64,000 nucleotides of DNA from Barthelona sp. PCE (Eukaryota; Metamonada: BaSk clade): NCBI GenBank assembly GCA_040285745.1, contig JAUFOR010000002.1, positions 1,860,001 through 1,924,000 on the forward strand, given 5' to 3'. How positions within the stretch are numbered: position 1 is the stretch's first letter; each line of letters begins with the position of its first letter. Of the stretch, positions 1 through 8,279 are shown piece after piece. The notes below the pieces were generated by a model that worked only from the letters and a program-made list of their open reading frames with translations, made no database searches and was not told the DNA's origin. The translations under genes were made by a program, and so were the position numbers.

Positions 1-782
1 CTACTCAAAAGCTCAAACATCATTCTTAACAGCCACCTATCGTGTTTAATGAAGAGAGTAAAGATTAGATCCTCATGGATACCCGCGCAGTATCCCAATG
101 TCTGCACAATACTGCCCAGTAATGCGTACTTTGTATTATCGAAACTGTCCTCGTCCTCTGAATCAGATTCGTCATGATTGTCGACGATCAAAACATCATT
201 GGCATAGTATATGAAGTTCAATATCTCAACTAGATCCTTGAAGAATATCTTCCACTCCTCCTCATTGACAGTAAATGCATAGTTTGCCAATTCCTTAATT
301 CTGCTACGAATTTCTTTTATCGTTTGCTCTATTGTGGTATCATCCAGTGCGGTAAAGTCAATGAATTCTGTGCTTTCTGTGAACTCCAAGGTCTGGAATA
401 AACGTCTGAGGAAGAAACGACGAACTTCAGGTAAAAATGCTGTATCTACTTCTAAATGAACACTTGGCAGCCACTTGAATATGGGAAGCTCTATGCTGTT
501 GTAGAACTGCTCCTCATCAGGGAAGAAACGAGTGCGAAAACGATCTATAATAGGATCTTTTTTGAGAGCAGTAGTATCCATCTTGTTTTTTGGTTGATTC
601 TTCCTGCTGTCTCGCTTTGCATCGTTAACCTTGATTGGTTTCTCATCAAATTCAGAGCCCCAATGCCAACATGGTGTCGAAATATCTTCAACTGTTAACA
701 AGCTTCCCAAAACAGGCTTCTCAGCCACTTCATCGATATCAACCTCCTTCTCAGGTGGGACGTGGTTGTTTGTAGATGTCAT
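1..782 (-). CDS. Partial unrecognised helical protein (N-terminal 260 residues)
   Basis: A reverse-strand frame is open from an ATG at 782 to the window edge, so the C-terminus lies outside. I do not recognise the family. The first ~70 residues are polar and probably disordered, with a Trp-rich patch (CWHWG) near residue 40. From about residue 75 it becomes helical and rich in Phe, Leu and Ile, with an acidic loop (DESDSEDED) near residue 205 followed by another helical stretch, which could suit an alpha-solenoid. No signal peptide or membrane segment is seen. Only 47 bp separate this start from the divergent FKBP start, so the two genes must share a very short promoter region. Confidence 0.75.
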   Translation of the reverse strand, partial: MTSTNNHVPPEKEVDIDEVAEKPVLGSLLTVEDISTPCWHWGSEFDEKPIKVNDAKRDSRKNQPKNKMDTTALKKDPIIDRFRTRFFPDEEQFYNSIELPIFKWLPSVHLEVDTAFLPEVRRFFLRRLFQTLEFTESTEFIDFTALDDTTIEQTIKEIRSRIKELANYAFTVNEEEWKIFFKDLVEILNFIYYANDVLIVDNHDESDSEDEDSFDNTKYALLGSIVQTLGYCAGIHEDLIFTLFIKHDRWLLRMMFELLS

Positions 783-829
783 GAAAGATGATAAGTTCTG
801 CTTAACGCTTTCTTTCCCTTTTTCTTAAA
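783..829. promoter_or_regulatory. 47-bp divergent intergenic spacer
   Basis: This is the whole gap between two divergent start codons. It ends in a pyrimidine-rich run after AACGCTTTC (804-812), just before the FKBP ATG. A promoter role is inferred from position only. Confidence 0.4.
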
Positions 830-1936
830 ATGAGTAACGAAATTGAACACACCCACGCTATGAGCGACGAAGAAGATATCTTTGACGAGAACAGTGTCTT
901 CCCTACACCTTCACCTAGTCCGATTTCCATTATTGTAGAGAACGGTCGTGCTCACCGACAATTCGTTCCCCCAGGCTGCGTTCTTAAGATCAGCAACATG
1001 GCACTGGACTTCACAGCCACTATGGGCACTTGTGCTTCCGGTTTCATTTTCCATGACGGTAATCCTTTCTGTCTTGGTACTCTCACCATGCCTGAGTGTC
1101 CCAACGCCAGCTTTGCCACACCCTACGAATTCCACGGTCCTTGCACACTTGATTTTGGTGTTCTTGCACGCACTCGTCCTTCTGAGCATGCTGATGAAGA
1201 AGAGTTTTCTGCAATCTCTCTCAGTGGTATGATCCACTACGTGCGTATCAGCGAGCTCACCATCGCCGCCCTTGAGGCCACTGATACTGAGCAGGAGATG
1301 TCCTTTGATGCTATGGCCGAGATGTGCGCTATTGAGTACAAGGAAGAGCTGATCTCTGCTGAGGGAGAGCCCGAGTACAACGAGGAAGATGAGGTCGAAC
1401 CCCTCGGTGAAGAAGTTGAGGAGATCGAGTCTGAAGACATTGATTCGGAGGATGAGAGAAAACAGGTTGCACTTCTAAAGAAGCAGCTCGCAAAGGAGGA
1501 GGCTATGTACGCCCAGAGCGAGGAGGAAGAGGAGCCCAAGATTGAGCGCCGTCGTCGTAAAGGCGAGCCTTCAGAGAAGAAGGGGGCCCCTGAGCCTACA
1601 TGGACTACCATCAAGGGTGGTGTTAAGATCAGAGATCTCACCGTTGGAAATGGTGAAGTCGTCCAACGTGGTAACCGTGTTAAGGTCAAGTACGAGGGTC
1701 GCCTAAAGAACGGTAAGGTTTTTGATGCTGGTTCTTTCAAGACTAAAATTGGTGTCGGTAACGTTATCAAGGGTTGGGATCTTGGTCTCACAAACAAGAA
1801 GTACCCTTGTTTCGTTGGTACTGTGCGTGAGCTCATCATTCCTCCCAAGATGGGTTATGGTGCTCAAGGCACTACCGGAATTCCTGGTAACTCCACTCTT
1901 TTCTTCACTGTCGAGGTTCTAGCCATCCGTCGCTAA
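830..1936 (+). CDS. FKBP-type peptidyl-prolyl isomerase with nucleoplasmin-like N-terminus (Fpr3/Fpr4 type)
   Basis: The protein has 368 residues. Residues ~30-150 form a beta-rich domain that fits the nucleoplasmin-like fold of yeast Fpr3/Fpr4 and insect FKBP39. Residues ~175-250 are a long Glu/Asp tract followed by a basic cluster (ERRRRK), typical of histone-binding nuclear FKBPs. Residues ~262-368 are an FKBP domain with the expected VKVKYEGRL, VFDAG, VIKGWD and MGYGAQG elements and the final LFFTVEVL strand. The Trp at the base of the active-site pocket and the following Tyr are present. The start is the first ATG after the TCTTAAA context. The expected role is prolyl isomerisation and histone chaperoning in the nucleus or nucleolus, inferred from the family. 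An AATAAA-like element lies about 10 bp past the stop. Confidence 0.93.
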   Translation: MSNEIEHTHAMSDEEDIFDENSVFPTPSPSPISIIVENGRAHRQFVPPGCVLKISNMALDFTATMGTCASGFIFHDGNPFCLGTLTMPECPNASFATPYEFHGPCTLDFGVLARTRPSEHADEEEFSAISLSGMIHYVRISELTIAALEATDTEQEMSFDAMAEMCAIEYKEELISAEGEPEYNEEDEVEPLGEEVEEIESEDIDSEDERKQVALLKKQLAKEEAMYAQSEEEEEPKIERRRRKGEPSEKKGAPEPTWTTIKGGVKIRDLTVGNGEVVQRGNRVKVKYEGRLKNGKVFDAGSFKTKIGVGNVIKGWDLGLTNKKYPCFVGTVRELIIPPKMGYGAQGTTGIPGNSTLFFTVEVLAIRR

Positions 1937-2055
1937 TCAATTGTCGAATAAATTATCTATTTTGACTTGTACAATGTTTTTTTACCTTTTCTAAATGCCT
2001 AGGCTTAAATTAACCTTCACAAAGTGTGGATCGATGTGCATTGTTCCCCACAAAA

Positions 2056-3906
2056 ATGGGAAATTTTACACCCTTCAAAAAAATGGAAATGTTTCCCAGT
2101 ACTGCCAATTCTTTTGCTGTTGTAAGTGAATTATTGCCCGCATCATGTACCAACCCGTCAATATATAATCTTTTACACAGCAAGAATAGTTCTTCTCATT
2201 ACTACAAAATGAATGTGGGTGATACAGTTGAATTGCGATTTTTTGAAGTTAAAGATGAATGTTTAATAGAAACACATGCTGAAACAGTTGAAGAGCAATG
2301 TTTGGGATCATATACTTTTGTAATTAGGGACACGGAAGTACTCAGCTTAAGAGGTCATGTTCTATCATGGTACAATTTTTCCACAGAGAGACTTTTTTCA
2401 TTTGAAGGCTTTCGGAGGCTGTGTAGGTACCCAGTATCACACACCCATTATGCCCACCTTGTTTATAATGGCAAGCATGTAATTGTTGATGTGCAAGAAG
2501 AGCTAATCGTTAAAGAGGTTAGATATCAAGACTGTGTTGAGGACTTGTTTGGGGAAAATCAGCATTACACCATCGTTAAGGTGTATGATCATCCACTGTA
2601 TAAGGACTTGATAGTAATCAATGCATCAATGTATCTTGTTGGTATGAATGAGGATGGAGCTGTAGTTGCACATTTAATGTCATTTAAGCTACCCAAGGAT
2701 ATAATAATTAAATGTATATTTAGTTTTGAAGACGAGTTTTACTTTGTCGATAAGAATTTTTTTATTTTTAAGTTATCCAAAAAAGGTAACGTTTTTGATA
2801 CTGCTCTTGCTTCTCCAGGTAAGACAGCAAATATGTGTGGTATGATACGTAATCTTTCATATTCTTCTGGATCAGTGCGTTTATATATTGAACATGTACC
2901 TGAAACAACATTGCTTACAATCACAGACCTTATGACCTTTGTCCCTTCTGCAAGTGAAGAAGTGCCAGTGTTACGCTCTCATGGTTACAATGTATTTTTT
3001 ACACCGTGGTTAAATACAGTACATATTTTTGCTGCATCACCTCACTTTAGCACCAGTCACGCATTGATTTATTCAAATTCCCTAGTTTCTGTTGGGAAAG
3101 ATAATTACATTCGCATCATAGATGGTGTTTATGAGGTGATTAATACAATTACAAGTCAAGTTTTACACTCTGCAACTTTTGATCAAGACCTACAAGGCAC
3201 TCGCATTTTAGGGAGCGAGTATGGAATTGTTGTGTTAACAGAAAAAGGAGCTATAGCCAGTGATGGAACTGAAATTGAAGAAGAAGACGGTTTTTGGGGA
3301 TCATATATTTTTGGGAATATTTGTTATTTATGCGGAAATTCAGGTGTTGTTTTGTGGAAATTTGAGGATGGAAGAGTTGTAGATACAATGGAATTTGATG
3401 TAGATGGTGAAAATTCATTTACTGTATTCCCTAACAGACATAATCCCAACATGATGTTTTTAGAGGAAGTTGACGACATGGGGGAGTTTTGTAATTCAAT
3501 ATTAAAGGTTAAATGGGATGCTGGTGTTTTGGTGCACCCCATTGAGGGGTCGAGAGGAACATCTTATGATACCTTAATCAATTTCATTGATGAGAATCAT
3601 CTCATAATCGGGAGAATGCTTTTTAAGTATTGTGATGATATAGATGAGGTTGTGAATGTTTCCAGTAATTTCCCAATAGATCCGTTTTGCGATTACCGAA
3701 AGTCTATGTTTTTTTCAGGGAAACCAGGTGTATTGTATCATATGAAGTGTGCTCAGCATAATTTTAATTTCGTTTATGATGTTATAAAGTACAATGCAAA
3801 GGAGAATATTTTCAGTCACACAGAAAAAAAGGTGAATATTATTGAATTCGTACGAAATGCTGATATTGAATATCATGATGGTTTTCTATACTATAGGATT
3901 TACTAA
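2056..3906 (+). CDS. Unrecognised beta-rich (possibly beta-propeller) protein A
   Basis: About 616 residues from the ATG at 2056. The frame is open further upstream but without an ATG, so the start could also be a nearby downstream Met. I do not recognise a family. The sequence alternates short beta-strand-like stretches with turns (patterns such as YLVGMNEDG and GIVVLTEKGAI), with no signal peptide or membrane helix. That resembles diverged WD/propeller repeats, but no clear WD or kelch signature is present. It looks like a distant paralogue of the gene at 23586-25640, which has the same size class, a matching ELxFFE(V/I) then IxET segment near the N-terminus and a similar alternation. The gene is convergent with the TBC gene, with 11 bp between stop codons. 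It is more AT-rich than FKBP, suggesting low expression. Confidence 0.8.
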   Translation: MGNFTPFKKMEMFPSTANSFAVVSELLPASCTNPSIYNLLHSKNSSSHYYKMNVGDTVELRFFEVKDECLIETHAETVEEQCLGSYTFVIRDTEVLSLRGHVLSWYNFSTERLFSFEGFRRLCRYPVSHTHYAHLVYNGKHVIVDVQEELIVKEVRYQDCVEDLFGENQHYTIVKVYDHPLYKDLIVINASMYLVGMNEDGAVVAHLMSFKLPKDIIIKCIFSFEDEFYFVDKNFFIFKLSKKGNVFDTALASPGKTANMCGMIRNLSYSSGSVRLYIEHVPETTLLTITDLMTFVPSASEEVPVLRSHGYNVFFTPWLNTVHIFAASPHFSTSHALIYSNSLVSVGKDNYIRIIDGVYEVINTITSQVLHSATFDQDLQGTRILGSEYGIVVLTEKGAIASDGTEIEEEDGFWGSYIFGNICYLCGNSGVVLWKFEDGRVVDTMEFDVDGENSFTVFPNRHNPNMMFLEEVDDMGEFCNSILKVKWDAGVLVHPIEGSRGTSYDTLINFIDENHLIIGRMLFKYCDDIDEVVNVSSNFPIDPFCDYRKSMFFSGKPGVLYHMKCAQHNFNFVYDVIKYNAKENIFSHTEKKVNIIEFVRNADIEYHDGFLYYRIY

Positions 3907-3917
3907 ACTAGTGATGG

Positions 3918-5237
3918 TTATAATGCTTCGTTTTTAAGTTTGTTCAAGTAAGCGATGCACTTTTGTATCTTTTCATGCTTGATCTCGATATTATCCTCCT
4001 CAACTGCAACATGCAGTGTATTGATCAATAATGTCAGGTCTCTCTCAGTGACGCCTTGTTTTTCCTGCTTTGAAGAGAATAATCCTCGCATCGAGTTCAG
4101 GATACCCTTCTTCTGAGGAGCTACCTGTGGTGTTTTAGGATTGACAACAACAGGTGTCGGTGGCGCCTTACGTTTGACAGTGAACTGATCAGGGCAGGCA
4201 TGAACTAGTGCTTGGTCCAATACCGTCATGATTCCAGGTATTGAATTGTATTTCATGAGTTTCTGCATACAATGCGCGTAGTCCATTTTAATCAAATCGT
4301 TTTTGATTGCCACGATCATTTCAACAATCACAAACTGCAATAAAGTCATCGGATTGCAATCAAAGGCAAATAAAACATCCCAGACAAGCAGCGCATCATT
4401 AACATTGGTAAACTGTCTCAGAAGCAGCAGGCGGATCCAGCTCACCATATAGTACGGCTCAATATCCATGTTTATCAGGTGCTCCCGTAGACTTGGAAGT
4501 CTTTCATTGATAATATCCTGGGTTGCGAAAATATAGCGATTCAATGTGGACTTTTCGAAACGTTTGAGGCTTGTAGATGCGTCAAGAGCAGGGGACTGTT
4601 GGGTAATTTCTTCTTCTGTGACATAGAATAATGTAAGATGAATCATTAGAGTTTTGAAAATTGCAAATGTGTCTGCTCTGATATCCATAATGTCATCAGT
4701 GAAGAAGTACGCATGTTTTCCACTGTAATCAATACTCTTTGCTTGTGCAATGGCTTGATAGCGCATCCACAAAAATGCATGAATTACCTCATTGAATCCC
4801 TGTCTATACCCAACCACCTCGTTGATATGAGTGTATAAGAGCAACAATTCTTCAAGATCTTGACGAATATAACCATCACCTTGATATTCAGGTACATTAT
4901 TGTGAAACCTATTAAGATCCAGTCTAATCTGGTTAAGGGTCTCTTCGTTCTTCCAATAAACTCCCCAAGTCGTGTCCTGCTTCCTGCTGAGAGGATCTCC
5001 GTCCACTTCAACCGGTCGACTAACGATTTTCTCGCGTTTTAAAGCCCTATATTCCTCACGCCAAGCCGAAACCTTTGCTTCCCAAGTCGAGGGTTCTCCA
5101 TTAAGAGTTTTTGTAAAGAAGAGGTGTGCAACAAATCGCCAAATATCGTTGCAAAGATTCTTAGAGAATGCTGTTCGTTGCAGAATGTGTGAATCTGTCT
5201 CTACGAAGTATTGATCAAATCTTTTGTCCACGTCCAT
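3918..5237 (-). CDS. TBC-domain Rab GTPase-activating protein, TBC1D5-like
   Basis: The protein has 439 residues. The TBC domain spans roughly residues 80-345. Both catalytic fingers are visible: the IxxDxxR motif as IRLDLNR (Arg110) and the YxQG motif as YRQG (Gln146), so it should be an active GAP. A DPLS segment just before the catalytic region (residues 81-84) matches the TBC1D5 subfamily, which acts on Rab7 in endosome/retromer traffic. Subfamily assignment is inferred. The tail after residue ~350 is a Pro/Lys-rich linker followed by a short C-terminal helix. No membrane segment is seen. A four-TM gene follows 126 bp upstream on the same strand. Confidence 0.9.
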   Translation of the reverse strand: MDVDKRFDQYFVETDSHILQRTAFSKNLCNDIWRFVAHLFFTKTLNGEPSTWEAKVSAWREEYRALKREKIVSRPVEVDGDPLSRKQDTTWGVYWKNEETLNQIRLDLNRFHNNVPEYQGDGYIRQDLEELLLLYTHINEVVGYRQGFNEVIHAFLWMRYQAIAQAKSIDYSGKHAYFFTDDIMDIRADTFAIFKTLMIHLTLFYVTEEEITQQSPALDASTSLKRFEKSTLNRYIFATQDIINERLPSLREHLINMDIEPYYMVSWIRLLLLRQFTNVNDALLVWDVLFAFDCNPMTLLQFVIVEMIVAIKNDLIKMDYAHCMQKLMKYNSIPGIMTVLDQALVHACPDQFTVKRKAPPTPVVVNPKTPQVAPQKKGILNSMRGLFSSKQEKQGVTERDLTLLINTLHVAVEEDNIEIKHEKIQKCIAYLNKLKNEAL

Positions 5238-5363
5238 GATCGAATGGGGTTATATTATCTAAAACAAACTTTTTTAATCGCAGCAATGACTAAAATCATG
5301 AAAAATAGTTTTTTACTGGTTGAATACAACTTAATGTATGTCAAGCCCTGATGAATGGTATAG

Positions 5364-5801
5364 TTACAATATAATATATATCTGATCGTTTTTGTGCTTC
5401 TGAACAGCTTTAAATGAATAATACACCGTCCAGAACGACACTGCCAGACATAGGAAAGGAGGTACAACCATGAAAAGAGGTTGTGATAAAGCAGAATAAA
5501 TATCTATAACAAGAAAGATAACAAAGAATAACCAAATGATTAGTAAAACCTGTATAAGGCGGTATTTCCTCTTGATAAGACAATAACGTGTGAAAAAACA
5601 CAAACCCAACAACAAAAGTCCGGCAGGACCAATTACAAATGTGAAGAAGGGAATGGAGTTGGTGATCCCAAATATAAACGATGATACGCTTAGTATTGCA
5701 AAACAACTTGCTAAAAGAACCCAGAAAAAAATTGCTTCCCGAATAGCATTTTCTTCTTTGTGCAACTGTGGATATTCGTGTTCTACTGACTCTTTGTCCA
5801 T
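5364..5801 (-). CDS. Small four-transmembrane protein of unknown function
   Basis: The protein has 145 residues. A short acidic N-terminus (about 20 residues) is followed by four hydrophobic helices at roughly residues 24-47, 50-72, 82-104 and 108-130, with a basic loop (TRYCLIKRKYR) between TM2 and TM3 and a charged tail. There is no cleavable signal peptide. I do not recognise the family; small endomembrane tetraspan proteins have this shape. It lies on the same strand as the TBC gene and just upstream of it. No intron is needed. Confidence 0.7.
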   Translation of the reverse strand: MDKESVEHEYPQLHKEENAIREAIFFWVLLASCFAILSVSSFIFGITNSIPFFTFVIGPAGLLLLGLCFFTRYCLIKRKYRLIQVLLIIWLFFVIFLVIDIYSALSQPLFMVVPPFLCLAVSFWTVYYSFKAVQKHKNDQIYIIL

Positions 5802-6122
5802 GATAAGTTCATAATTCTTTCAGAAAAGATAAAAGATAGAAGGTAACAAGAGAAATGTGGAACTTTTTCTGTTTAAAGTTGAGGTCTTTGTTGTTGTGAC
5901 GATTCTATCAATTATCCACCCTTTATAGTCCCTTTTATGCCACAAAAATGTAACAAATTTAAGGGCAGCAAAAGAGTGTGTTTGTAAGGCTCTAATTAGT
6001 GTTTGTTGTGTTGTTCAGTGTTGAATGGGCTGGTGTGCGTCGTTTATTGTACACAATTTTAACTAAATACTGCATTGAAAATTTCTTCCAGTTTTACATA
6101 CATAGCAATGGGAGGGGCATGA
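5802..6122. other. 321-bp intergenic region
   Basis: This gap lies between the start of the four-TM gene and the stop of the coiled-coil gene, both on the minus strand. It should hold the four-TM promoter and the 3' end of the coiled-coil transcript. The sequence is AT-rich. I see no convincing reading frame, tRNA or repeat in it. Confidence 0.5.
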
Positions 6123-7691
6123 TTATCTGCTTTTCGCATCGAATTCAAAGACATTATCGAATATATCATCCTGTTTGCGGCGATGTGATTTGGATTTTTT
6201 TGGACTTCTCTTCTTGCTTGATTTTCGGCTCTTTTTCTTCTTACGGGGCGTCACATCTGCCTCTTGAATCGGCGTGGAAATCATCATAGGCGTTGTTTGA
6301 GCCATGGGTTGAGGGCGGCGATGTTTGGTGGTTATGTTCATTTGTGACTTACGTGCACTGAGTGAAACACCGAGCATGCGCTCGCTACCATCCCCAGCCG
6401 CAGAGAAAGTGGTAGATGATGTATTATGTCGTTTGTTTAAGGCGGATTTCAAGTTTTCAATCTCAATATGAGCTTGTTCAGCTTCGGATATAAGGGATGA
6501 AACGCGATTCTCAGAGGTAGTAACCAGTCCCTTCAGCCTTGTAACCTCGTTGTTATGCTCAGTAATGATACGGTCAAGGTTAGCGGCTTGAGTACACTGC
6601 TCACGAGTGTATGTGTGTTTCAGGTCCTCGTATGAAATGTTCAACTGCGTGTACTGAGCGTTCATGTTCTCCATCTGGCCGTGTTTCTTACTGATAATGG
6701 TGTTAAAGTGGTTATGAATCTCAGTTAGACGAATATTGAAAGTTTCAAGATCATTGCATGCATCTTGCTCAAGTTCATTGCAGCGCTCCTCAAAGTTGAT
6801 TTTGATCTCGCTGATTATAAGTGCAAACTCGCTCAGTTTGTTGGATAACTCAGAGTTGCTACACGAAAGCTCCCAGTTTTTAGTCTGTTCCTGACGGAGC
6901 TGTTCCTGAACATCATCGATGGTTACACGTGCAGCCTCAAGGTCGGCATTATTGGCGGATACAGTGACATGTAGCTCTTCAATACGTGATACATGGTCGC
7001 TAAGTGAGTCAGAGACCTTTTTGATTTCACGATGGAGTTTCTCGTTGTCGTTGACCAAAACATTATGTTCAAGTTTGGAATTGACGATGTCCTGCTTCAA
7101 GAAACTGTTTGAATTTTTCAGTTCCGAAATCGTTTCATTGGCTTCAGACAGTTCGCTAAACAAGTTGGCGTTCTCTGCCCGGAGCCCAGAAACGAGCTCA
7201 TCATTGATCTCAGTGTTGATATTGATAGTACCAACATCGTCACTCACCTGCTGGATTCTGTCAGTCATACTAGCGTTGTTTGCTTCGTAGGTGGAGCTAA
7301 GCTGCTCCATTTTTTCCTGGTTAACCTTTAAAAGTTGAAAAAGAGTTGTGTTTCCACGAACTTGAGTTTTTAGAGAAGAAATGTTTTGTTCAAAGACAGT
7401 TATTCGACTTTTGAGCTCAACTTTCTCGCGAACAACCTCCTTAAGCTTGGTCTTGGCGATATTGAGTTGTTTCTTGTACTTTTCTTGTCTTTTTTTCTAA
7501 AAATAAGTTTTAGTGGGTTTTTGAATAAATAATACGCTTAATTTGTATTCATTGTCTTTCTTAGCCATTTCTTTTGACCAATTCCTAATGTTAGCACGAA
7601 TATCGAGAACATCCGAGTTAACAACGGTTTTCTTATGTGGTTTCGGCGATTTAATGTTGGTAAGATCCTTAAAAGAAAGAATTGGAAGCAT
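6123..7691 (-). CDS. Coiled-coil protein with basic C-terminus, two exons joined over a 39-nt intron
   Basis: The coding parts are 7536-7691 (exon 1, 52 codons) and 6123-7496 (exon 2), giving about 509 residues. The region just upstream of the first ATG in exon 2 (7310) is strongly coding in the same frame up to a TAG at 7497-7499, and that TAG is the 3' end of a clean GT-AG intron. Splicing joins the frames in phase 0. Residues ~45-400 are an almost unbroken coiled coil. The tail is rich in Lys, Arg and Ser (TPRKKKKSRKSSKKRSPKK), followed by an acidic/aromatic end, suggesting a nuclear, chromatin or cytoskeletal scaffold. No family is recognised. It is divergent from the 161-aa coiled-coil gene, with 102 bp between starts. 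Confidence 0.78.
7497..7535 (-). other. 39-nt spliceosomal intron
   Basis: On the minus strand the intron reads GTATTATTTATTC at its 5' end and TTATTTTTAG at its 3' end, with CACTAAAAC as a plausible branch site about 10 nt from the acceptor. It contains in-frame termination at its 3' boundary. Removing it fuses the two coding stretches in phase 0. It is the only intron I can support in the window. Confidence 0.7.
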
Positions 7692-7793
7692 GTTGAAGTT
7701 TATGAAAAGGATAAATAAAGAGAATGCAAGGTTTATATCGAAGGCAGGTTTTCTCCGTTTTCCATTTTATCACCATTTCTTCATGTTGCAAGC
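7692..7793. promoter_or_regulatory. 102-bp divergent promoter region between two coiled-coil genes
   Basis: This is the whole gap between two divergent ATGs. It is AT-rich with short pyrimidine runs. Assigned by position only. Confidence 0.35.
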
Positions 7794-8279
7794 ATGTCAT
7801 TTGAGGAGTTAAGGCTGCTAGAAGCAAATATAAAGCGGAAAGCCAAAGAAGTGCAGGATGCAAAGTTGCGTCATCGCAATCTCACAGATTCACTAATTTT
7901 GCGATTTAAGGAGTTCGAAGACGTATCAAATACGAATCTCCTGCTGAAGAAAGAGGCAGAAAAACTTCAAGAAATCCATTCAACAAGAAAAAAGCAAGTA
8001 TCTTTACTAAAAGAGAAACTTCAACAATGTAACACCCTTAATATAAGCCTAAGCCAATCTACAAGTCACTTAAAAAGAAAGAAAACCGTAATAGCTATGA
8101 AAACACAAAACCAGAAAGAGAAAATATCTAGAACAGAATATGAAATTAAGAATTATAAAGAATTACTTAACAAATCACTTGCGAAGCTACAGCAAAAGCA
8201 AAGAATAAGGCAAAAATTGCAGAGAGCAAATGATATATTGCTTGAACAGATTAAGGCAGAATCAGAGTTTGTCCAGTAA
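7794..8279 (+). CDS. Small Lys-rich coiled-coil protein
   Basis: The protein has 161 residues, nearly all predicted coiled coil from residue 3 to 155, very rich in Lys, Glu, Gln and Leu and basic overall. There is no signal peptide and no recognised domain. It starts at the first ATG after the divergent spacer. Its last 18 nt overlap the 3' coding end of the kinase gene on the other strand, which is unusual and supports extreme compaction. A structural or adaptor role is possible; nothing more specific can be said. Confidence 0.72.
   Translation: MSFEELRLLEANIKRKAKEVQDAKLRHRNLTDSLILRFKEFEDVSNTNLLLKKEAEKLQEIHSTRKKQVSLLKEKLQQCNTLNISLSQSTSHLKRKKTVIAMKTQNQKEKISRTEYEIKNYKELLNKSLAKLQQKQRIRQKLQRANDILLEQIKAESEFVQ

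Noticed and set aside
1237-1848. 203-aa reverse-strand ORF opposite FKBP
   Set aside because: Ser/Pro-rich mirror of the acidic FKBP codons; antisense shadow with no own features.
2026-2055. GTG at 2026 as start of protein A
   Set aside because: Non-ATG start is not expected in a nuclear gene; first in-frame ATG is at 2056.
5999-6289. 96-aa forward ORF overlapping the end of the coiled-coil gene
   Set aside because: Most of it is antisense to the basic tail of that gene; no independent support.
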